Of a DNA stretch of 7,892 nucleotides, positions 1-4,886 are shown one piece after another. The position numbers and the translations under genes are program-made. The stretch is taken from assembly GCA_044508215.1 (NCBI GenBank), contig JBIQID010000138.1, positions 1-7,892 of the forward strand. Reading direction: 5' to 3'. The notes beneath the pieces were generated by a model. It saw only the letters and a list, made by a program, of their open reading frames with translations. It was not told the origin of the DNA and did not search any database. This stretch comes from JAEZFI01 sp044508215. GTDB lineage: Bacteria > Actinomycetota > Acidimicrobiia > Acidimicrobiales > Microtrichaceae. Each line of letters opens with the position of its first letter. Position 1 is the stretch's first letter.

Positions 1-1361
1 GTGATCTCACCGGAGCTGCGGTCGAGCACGTCGATCGCCTCCAGGCGGCTCGATCCGCGCCCGCCGGCGACCTCGCAGCGGTGCCGGACGTCGATGTTGT
101 CGGTCGCTGCGATCTCGGTGATCAGGTAGTCCGACATGCTGTGTGCGAGCGAGTCGCCCCTGACGAGGACCGTCACCCGTCGGGCGAACCTCGCCAGGTG
201 CAGGGCGGCCTGTCCGGCGGAGTTGCCACCGCCGACCACAGCCACGTCCTGGCCAACGAGCCGAGGCGCCTCGGCCATGGCGGAGCCGTAGAACACGCCC
301 CGACCACCCAGCTCCTGGAGGCCGGGCGCGTCGAGGCGGCGGTACGACACGCCGGTGGCGATCACGACGCTCCGGCCCGGCACCGCTGTGCCGTCCGCCA
401 GGGTGACGACCCGGACGTCGCCCTCCTGGCGGAGACCGGTCGCAGCGTTCCCGTAGACCATCTCCGTGCCGAACAGGATCGCCTGTTCGAAGGCCCTCGC
501 GGCCAGCTCCGCGCCGCTGATGCCGTGTGGGAACCCGAGGAAGTTGCGGATCATCGAGCTCGTGCCGGCCTGCCCGCCCATGGCGCTCGGCTCGATGACA
601 GCGGTGCGGAGCCCCTCCGACTGGGCGTACACCGCAGCCGAGAGACCTGCCGGGCCGCCGCCCACCACGACGACGTCGTAGACGCCCTCGCCGGGTCGGG
701 TGCGGGCACCGAACGCATCGGCGAGCTCGCGGTTCGTCGGCGCGACCAGCACCGTCCCGTCGGCCAGGCCGAACACCGGCAGCTCGTCCCCGGTCACGCC
801 GGCCCGGGCCAGGAGGTCGTCCGCGGGCTCGCTTCCGGCCGGCTGGACCTCGCAGGCCACGTCATGACGGTGCAGGAAGTCGGCCAGCTCGTGGAGCCAC
901 GGCGAGTGCTCCTCGCCGACCGCCCACACCCCCGCCCGCGGCCTGCCTCGGGTGCGCCACCACTCGTCGAGCAGTTCGGTGACGGCTCGGTGGAACCGCT
1001 CGTCCGGCACCCCGAGCGGACGGCCGACCACGCTCTCCGCCTGTCGGATCGCGAACGCCGTCGCTATCTCCTCCCGATGGGAGCGCTGCTCGTTCCAACC
1101 GACCAGCAGCGCGCGGCGGGCGAGGGGGTGCAACGTGCGGACCTCCTCGAGCAGCTCCGCTCCGCCCGAGGCACGGTCGGCCAGGACCAGCGCCACGGAG
1201 CGGTCCTCGGCCGCCAGCTGCCGCAACACGTCGGGCGCTGCGGGCGGGTCGGCGACGTGCCGCAACTCGTAGGCGCTGCCGTAGCGGGCAGCGAGCTCCC
1301 GCACCACGAGTGGGTCGGGCGTGGCCGGGTCGACCACGAGGATGACGGGTGTGTCGGACAT
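1..1361 (-). CDS. Fused receiver-like / thioredoxin-like / thioredoxin-reductase-like FAD oxidoreductase (3' end beyond window)
   Basis: This is a reading frame of 453 complete codons that is still open at the left edge, so the C-terminus is missing. I translated it from the minus strand. It has three parts. Residues 5-135 resemble a response-regulator receiver: ILVVD at 7-11 and the possible phospho-acceptor Asp62 in VLAD. Residues 142-218 resemble a thioredoxin/glutaredoxin fold. From about 228 there is a thioredoxin-reductase-like flavoprotein with the FAD motif VVGGGPAGLSAA (232-243), MGGQAG (261-266), the ATG motif (335-337) and the NAD(P)H motif VVGGGNSAGQAA (375-386). The usual CxxC before the second nucleotide motif is absent; the region reads GVFYGSAMAEAP. 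The family is known (fused response regulator/thioredoxin reductase-like), but its substrate and electron acceptor are unclear. It is probably cytosolic, with no signal peptide or membrane segment. The ATG is supported by GAGGTG five bases upstream. Confidence 0.9.
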   Translation of the reverse strand, partial: MSDTPVILVVDPATPDPLVVRELAARYGSAYELRHVADPPAAPDVLRQLAAEDRSVALVLADRASGGAELLEEVRTLHPLARRALLVGWNEQRSHREEIATAFAIRQAESVVGRPLGVPDERFHRAVTELLDEWWRTRGRPRAGVWAVGEEHSPWLHELADFLHRHDVACEVQPAGSEPADDLLARAGVTGDELPVFGLADGTVLVAPTNRELADAFGARTRPGEGVYDVVVVGGGPAGLSAAVYAQSEGLRTAVIEPSAMGGQAGTSSMIRNFLGFPHGISGAELAARAFEQAILFGTEMVYGNAATGLRQEGDVRVVTLADGTAVPGRSVVIATGVSYRRLDAPGLQELGGRGVFYGSAMAEAPRLVGQDVAVVGGGNSAGQAALHLARFARRVTVLVRGDSLAHSMSDYLITEIAATDNIDVRHRCEVAGGRGSSRLEAIDVLDRSSGEI

Positions 1362-1366
1362 CTGGG

Positions 1367-1372
1367 CACCTC
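1367..1372 (-). promoter_or_regulatory. Ribosome-binding site of the flavoprotein gene
   Basis: Read on the minus strand, GAGGTG lies five bases before the ATG at 1361-1359. It supports this start and shows the gene can be translated independently of the permease gene upstream. Confidence 0.6.
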
Positions 1373-1385
1373 GATCAGGGTGGGC

Positions 1386-1411
1386 CGGCCGCCGGTGGGC
1401 ACCGGCGGCCG
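1386..1411 (-). terminator. GC-rich perfect hairpin between the permease and flavoprotein genes
   Basis: Bases 1386-1396 and 1401-1411 form a perfect 11-bp inverted repeat (CGGCCGCCGGT and its complement) around a four-base loop. It lies 15 bases past the permease stop and 24 bases before the flavoprotein start. No U-tract follows in the direction of transcription, so it is not a classical intrinsic terminator. It could be a U-less terminator, a partial attenuator that lowers flavoprotein expression, or an mRNA-stabilising 3' end for the ABC message. The structure is certain; its function is inferred. Confidence 0.45.
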
Positions 1412-1426
1412 ACGACGGATGGACGG

Positions 1427-3958
1427 TCACTGGCTGGAGACGGCGGCGAGCACGTCGAGCCGGGCGGCCCGCCGGGCCGGGACCACTGCGGCACCGACAC
1501 CGGCCAGCGCGGCGAGGGTCGTGATCGTGGCCAGCTGCGCACCGGGGACCACGAAGGTCGACAGCCCCTGCTCGCCGAGCGCCTGCACCAGGCTCCAGCC
1601 GAAGAGGGTTCCGATCGACAGGCCCATGGCGGCGCCGAGCAGTGCGACGAGGACCGACTCCCACCGGACCGCTGCACGGACCTGGCGACGGGTCATGCCG
1701 ACCGCCCGCATCAGCCCCAGCTCACGGGTCCGTTCGACCACCGAGAGGGCGAGCGTGTTCGCGATCCCCATCACGGCGATCAGCACCGCGAGGAGCAGCA
1801 AGCCGTACACCAGGTTCAGGACGGCGTCGATTTGCGCCGCCGTCGCGCCCGCGAACTCGTCGCGGTCCTGGACCCGGAGCTGCGGGTGGTCGGCGACGGC
1901 TTCCTCGGCCGCGGCCCGGGTGGTGGAGAGGTCTGCTCCCGGAGCGAGGCGGACGAAGGCCTTCGTGTCCATCGAGGTGGCAACGTGGCGGTCGTAGGTG
2001 GCGATGCCGATGAGGTGGTCGCCCGCCACGTCGGTCTTCTCGTAGATGGCCGCTAGCCCGAGCTCGTGGTCACCGGTCTCGGCGAACCGGACCGTGACCG
2101 TGTCCCCGAGGTCCGCACCGAGCTCGTCAGCGGCCTCCTCTGACAGGGCGATGCGGTCGCCGTCGAGCGCCGCGAGCGATCCGCGCACGGCACCCAGGTC
2201 GAAGAGGTCGTCGACGGTGCTCGCCTCCATGGCGATCAGGTCCTCCGGCGAACCGTCCACCTCGGCGCTGACGCCTCGCAGGGCGGTCACCGCCTGGACC
2301 CCCGGCACGTCGGCCAGGCGGGCCGTCACCTCGGGGCTGAACCCCCACATGCCCATCGGGCCGGCATCGACCACCAGATCCCCGGTGAACGAGCTGCGGA
2401 CCGCCGCCTCGACCGACGCCTTCGCCGATGCTGCGAGCACGGTGATGGTGCCCACGAGGGCGACACCGACCATGAGGGCCGATGCCGTCGCCGCCGTGCG
2501 CCGAGGGTTCCGCATCGCGTTGTCGCTGGCGATCCGCCCCGGCGCACCCCCGAAGCGGGTGATCGGAGCGCCGAGCACCCGGGTGACCGGCACGGCGATG
2601 GCCGGACCGAGTGCCGTGGCGCCCAGGAAGACGAGGACCACACCGAGGCCGACCGGGGCGATGCCACCCCCTCCCAGCAACCCGAGCGCCATCGACGCTG
2701 CTCCCACGACGGTGATCGAGCCACCCACGAGCAGCCGGCGGCCGGCGCGCTCGTCCTCGTCGACCAGCACGCCACGGAGCGCCGCGACGGGTGCCACCTT
2801 GGCAGCGCGCCGTGCGGGCGCCACCGCTGCCACCACGCTCACCACGGTGCCGGTCGCGATCGCGCCGACCACCGTGCCAGGGGTGAGGACCAGCCCGTCG
2901 GCGGGCAGCTCGATGCCCATCGCTCCCATGCCGGCCTTCAGCCCGGCCGCCACTGCGACCCCGACGACGACGCCCACAGCGGAGGCGAGCATGCCGACGA
3001 CCGTGGCCTCGGCGAGGACGGAGCCGAGGACCTGCCGGCGGGTGGCGCCGACCGCTCGCAGCAGCGCCGACTCCCGGGCTCGCTGCGCCACGAGGATCGA
3101 GAAGGTGTTGTGGATGATGAAGGAGCCGACGAAGAGCGAGATCAGCGCGAACGCCATCAGGAACGTGTTGAGGAAGGCGAGCCCCTGGCCGACGTCTCCC
3201 TGCTCCTCCTCGGTCAGCTCACTGCCTGTCAGCACCTCGATCTCTTCCGGCAGCAAGTCCGCGAGCCGGGCGACCAGAGCGCTCGAGTCCACGCCGTCCT
3301 CTGCGGCGACGCGGATGCCGTCGGTCCTCCCGTCGGATCCGAGCAGCTCCTGGGCGGTCGCCAGGTCGAAGAGCACGTAGGACATCTCGCCAGCGCCGCC
3401 GGTGCCGCCGAGGTCCGCGAAGCCGACGATCGTGACGTCGCTGCGGCCCGCCTGGGTGAGGACACCGGTGCGGTCACCGACGTCGAGGCCGGCGCGACCG
3501 GCGGTTGCCCGGTCGATCACCGCTTCGCGGGGCGCATCGGGCGCCCGTCCGGCGGACAAGGTGAAGGGGTTGAGGGCGCTGTCGCCCTGCCAGTTGCCCG
3601 CCAGGGTCATGCCGCCGCCGGTCCCGACGGTCTCGCCGTCGGCGCCGAGCAGCTGCGCCTGTCCCTGGACGGTGGGCTGGGCGTCGGCCACACCGTCCAC
3701 CGAACGGACCGTGTCGACGAGGTCGAGCTCGAGGCGGGCACGCTGGCTGGTCATCCCCTCGCCGGTCACCCGAGCGGAGCGGACGTAGGCGTCGACTCCG
3801 GCGTTCGCCTCGGCGAAGAGCCTCCCGAACGAGCGGTCGATGGTGGCGGTGAGCACCAGGGTGCCCACCATGAAGGCCACGCCGAGCACCACGGCGGCGC
3901 CGGTCGTGAGCAGGCGCGCCTTGCGCGCCGCGAGGTTGGTGAGGGCTGTGCGGAACAT
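1427..3958 (-). CDS. FtsX/MacB-type ABC transporter permease, internally duplicated
   Basis: This 843-residue membrane protein is the permease partner of the ATPase gene just upstream. An N-terminal membrane segment (about 18-38) leads to a large extracytoplasmic domain (about 41-260, MacB-PCD-like). Three helices follow (about 265-287, 317-340, 361-381), then about two more (411-455). A second unit has a helix near 492-512, an external domain (about 515-710) and three helices (about 716-738, 768-790, 806-826). The FtsX core occurs twice: RESALLRAVGATRRQV at 295-310 matches RELGLMRAVGMTRRQV at 745-760, and PARRAAKV at 381-388 matches PARRAARL at 828-835. Roughly ten helices and two external domains suggest a duplicated, self-sufficient permease. 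Such proteins move lipids, lipoproteins, peptides or drugs, or act mechanically on the envelope. Nothing here shows the substrate. It starts four bases past the ATPase stop codon. Confidence 0.93.
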   Translation of the reverse strand: MFRTALTNLAARKARLLTTGAAVVLGVAFMVGTLVLTATIDRSFGRLFAEANAGVDAYVRSARVTGEGMTSQRARLELDLVDTVRSVDGVADAQPTVQGQAQLLGADGETVGTGGGMTLAGNWQGDSALNPFTLSAGRAPDAPREAVIDRATAGRAGLDVGDRTGVLTQAGRSDVTIVGFADLGGTGGAGEMSYVLFDLATAQELLGSDGRTDGIRVAAEDGVDSSALVARLADLLPEEIEVLTGSELTEEEQGDVGQGLAFLNTFLMAFALISLFVGSFIIHNTFSILVAQRARESALLRAVGATRRQVLGSVLAEATVVGMLASAVGVVVGVAVAAGLKAGMGAMGIELPADGLVLTPGTVVGAIATGTVVSVVAAVAPARRAAKVAPVAALRGVLVDEDERAGRRLLVGGSITVVGAASMALGLLGGGGIAPVGLGVVLVFLGATALGPAIAVPVTRVLGAPITRFGGAPGRIASDNAMRNPRRTAATASALMVGVALVGTITVLAASAKASVEAAVRSSFTGDLVVDAGPMGMWGFSPEVTARLADVPGVQAVTALRGVSAEVDGSPEDLIAMEASTVDDLFDLGAVRGSLAALDGDRIALSEEAADELGADLGDTVTVRFAETGDHELGLAAIYEKTDVAGDHLIGIATYDRHVATSMDTKAFVRLAPGADLSTTRAAAEEAVADHPQLRVQDRDEFAGATAAQIDAVLNLVYGLLLLAVLIAVMGIANTLALSVVERTRELGLMRAVGMTRRQVRAAVRWESVLVALLGAAMGLSIGTLFGWSLVQALGEQGLSTFVVPGAQLATITTLAALAGVGAAVVPARRAARLDVLAAVSSQ

Positions 3959-3961
3959 CGT

Positions 3962-4741
3962 TCAGCCTCCGAAGTGCTTCATGCGGTCGAGGACGCGGGC
4001 GGCGGTCGGCTCGGACATCTCGTCGACGAGACGGCCGTCCGCGAGGAAGACGACCCGGTCGGCGTAGGACGCGGCGACCGGGTCGTGGGTGACCATCACG
4101 ATGGTCTGGCCCACCTCGTCCACGGCCCGGCGCATGAAGGAGAGGACCTCCGCGCCGGAGCGGGAGTCGAGGTTGCCGGTCGGCTCGTCGCCGAACACGA
4201 TCTCCGGCCGGGTGGCCAGTGCTCGGGCCACCGCGACCCGCTGCTGCTGGCCGCCGGACAGCTCGTTGGGCCGGTGCGTGAGCCGGTCCCCGAGCCCCAC
4301 GGTCGCGACGACGTGGTCGAACCACTCGTTGTCGACCTTCCGTCCGGCCAGGGTGAGCGGGAGGGTGATGTTCTCCTTCGCCGTCAGCGTCGGGATGAGG
4401 TTGTACGCCTGGAAGATGAACCCCACCCGGTCCCTGCGCAGGAGCGTGAGGCGGTGGTCGTCGAGCGTGGAGAGATCCGTGTCGCCGATGAAGACCCGTC
4501 CGGCGCTCGCCATGTCGAGCCCGGCGGAGAGGTGCATCAGCGTGCTCTTGCCGGATCCGCTCGGGCCCATGATCGCCGTGAACCGGCCCGTCGTGAACTG
4601 GACCGAGACGTCGTCGAGTGCGACGACCTGGGTGTCTCCCCGGCCGTAGACCTTGCGGAGCGCCTCGGTGCGCGCTGCGGGCAGTGCGACGGCTGGCTCA
4701 GTGCTCGAGCCGATCTGCTGGGGTGGTGACGTGGTGAGCAT
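3962..4741 (-). CDS. ABC transporter ATP-binding protein, MacB/LolD-like
   Basis: This 259-residue cytoplasmic ATPase should power the permease encoded next to it. All core motifs are intact: Walker A GPSGSGKST (59-67), Q-loop FQAYNLIPTLT (Gln111), signature LSGGQQQRVAVARA (161-174), Walker B IVFGDEPTGNLD (181-192, catalytic Glu186) and the H-loop MVTHD (His219). The GDEPTGNLD form and the QAYNLIPTLT segment are typical of the MacB/LolD/FtsE-like group that partners FtsX-type permeases. About 25 poorly conserved residues precede the domain, but no alternative ATG or GTG start is apparent there, and a strong GAGGAGG lies four bases before this ATG. It is the first gene of a leftward operon and diverges from the LAL regulator gene. 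The substrate cannot be told from sequence. Confidence 0.95.
   Translation of the reverse strand: MLTTSPPQQIGSSTEPAVALPAARTEALRKVYGRGDTQVVALDDVSVQFTTGRFTAIMGPSGSGKSTLMHLSAGLDMASAGRVFIGDTDLSTLDDHRLTLLRRDRVGFIFQAYNLIPTLTAKENITLPLTLAGRKVDNEWFDHVVATVGLGDRLTHRPNELSGGQQQRVAVARALATRPEIVFGDEPTGNLDSRSGAEVLSFMRRAVDEVGQTIVMVTHDPVAASYADRVVFLADGRLVDEMSEPTAARVLDRMKHFGG
3966..3970 (-). promoter_or_regulatory. Permease ribosome-binding site inside the end of the ATPase gene
   Basis: GGAGG on the minus strand lies seven bases before the permease ATG and forms part of the last two glycine codons of the ATPase gene. With only three bases between the ATPase stop and the permease start, translation of the two is very probably coupled, giving matched subunit amounts. 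Confidence 0.8.
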
Positions 4742-4770
4742 GTGGCCTCCTCGAGTGGTGATGAGGCCAC
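4742..4770 (-). promoter_or_regulatory. Leader hairpin overlapping the ATPase Shine-Dalgarno sequence
   Basis: GTGGCCTC (plus strand 4742-4749) and GAGGCCAC (4763-4770) form a perfect 8-bp stem with a 13-base loop. The stem ends at the base before the ATPase ATG. The ribosome-binding site, GAGGAGG on the minus strand (4752-4746), has its last four bases in the stem and its first three in the loop. If the transcript begins upstream of this element, the fold would partly block ribosome access and limit translation of the ABC operon. The repeat and its position are seen directly; the regulatory role is inferred. Confidence 0.5.
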
Positions 4771-4776
4771 GATCCG

Positions 4777-4785
4777 CCTAAGGGG
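4777..4785 (+). repeat. CCTAAGGGG, candidate regulator half-site A
   Basis: This sequence differs by one base from CCTGAGGGG at 4842-4850. It lies 36 bases upstream of the ATPase start, in the likely promoter region of the leftward operon. The following C-run makes it part of a small dyad, AGGGG-C-CCCCT (4781-4791). GC-rich chance matches are possible, so support is weak on its own and rests on the other two copies. Confidence 0.35.
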
Positions 4786-4807
4786 CCCCCTGGCACATCG
4801 GGAGGCA

Positions 4808-4850
4808 CCCCTCAGATGTGCTCGACGACACCACCGCCACACCTGAGGGG
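4808..4850. promoter_or_regulatory. Inverted repeat in the divergent promoter region, candidate operator
   Basis: The left arm, CCCCTCAGATGTG (4808-4820), and the right arm, CACACCTGAGGGG (4838-4850), are reverse complements at 12 of 13 positions and are separated by 17 bases. Arm centres are 30 bases apart, about three helical turns, so both arms would face the same side of the DNA. Each arm contains a CTGAGGGG core like half-site A. Its place between two divergent genes, one of which encodes a DNA-binding regulator, fits an operator for autoregulation and control of the ABC operon. Which protein binds is unknown; the LAL regulator is the nearest candidate. An RNA stem on either strand is a less likely reading. 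Confidence 0.5.
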
Positions 4851-4865
4851 GCTGAGAGCAGCTGC

Positions 4866-4871
4866 GATACT
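4866..4871 (+). promoter_or_regulatory. Possible -10 element of the LAL regulator gene
   Basis: GATACT matches TATAAT at four of six positions and lies 15 bases before the regulator ATG. A -35 element at the usual distance would fall at about 4843-4848, within the right arm of the inverted repeat, where the match to TTGACA is poor. A start point near 4878 would give a leader of under ten bases, in line with the lack of a Shine-Dalgarno sequence. This is a weak prediction. Confidence 0.25.
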
Positions 4872-4886
4872 TGCGGCTGAACGCGC

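Noticed and set aside
81..1997. A 638-codon open frame on the plus strand
   Set aside because: It lies opposite the flavoprotein and permease genes, has no recognisable motifs and is rich in Arg, Ala and Gly. Long antisense frames are expected in DNA with such strong GC bias at third positions.
2046..3380. A 444-codon open frame on the plus strand
   Set aside because: It is a Ser/Thr/Ala/Arg-rich translation antisense to the permease gene, typical of a shadow frame.
3474..4325. A 283-codon minus-strand frame spanning the ATPase/permease junction
   Set aside because: It is an out-of-frame reading of two genes with clear motifs, and its translation is dominated by Arg, Gly and Pro.
3110..4729. 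A 539-codon open frame on the plus strand
   Set aside because: It lies opposite the permease and ATPase genes, whose motifs are complete. Its own translation is low-complexity and matches no family I recognise.
4781..4791. AGGGG-C-CCCCT dyad as a separate operator or terminator
   Set aside because: It is only five bases per arm with a one-base centre, too short to form a hairpin or to stand out in GC-rich DNA. It is mentioned only as part of half-site A.
4808..4850. The inverted repeat as a bidirectional transcription terminator
   Set aside because: The 17-base loop, the lack of T-runs on either side, and the position upstream of both genes rather than downstream argue against termination.
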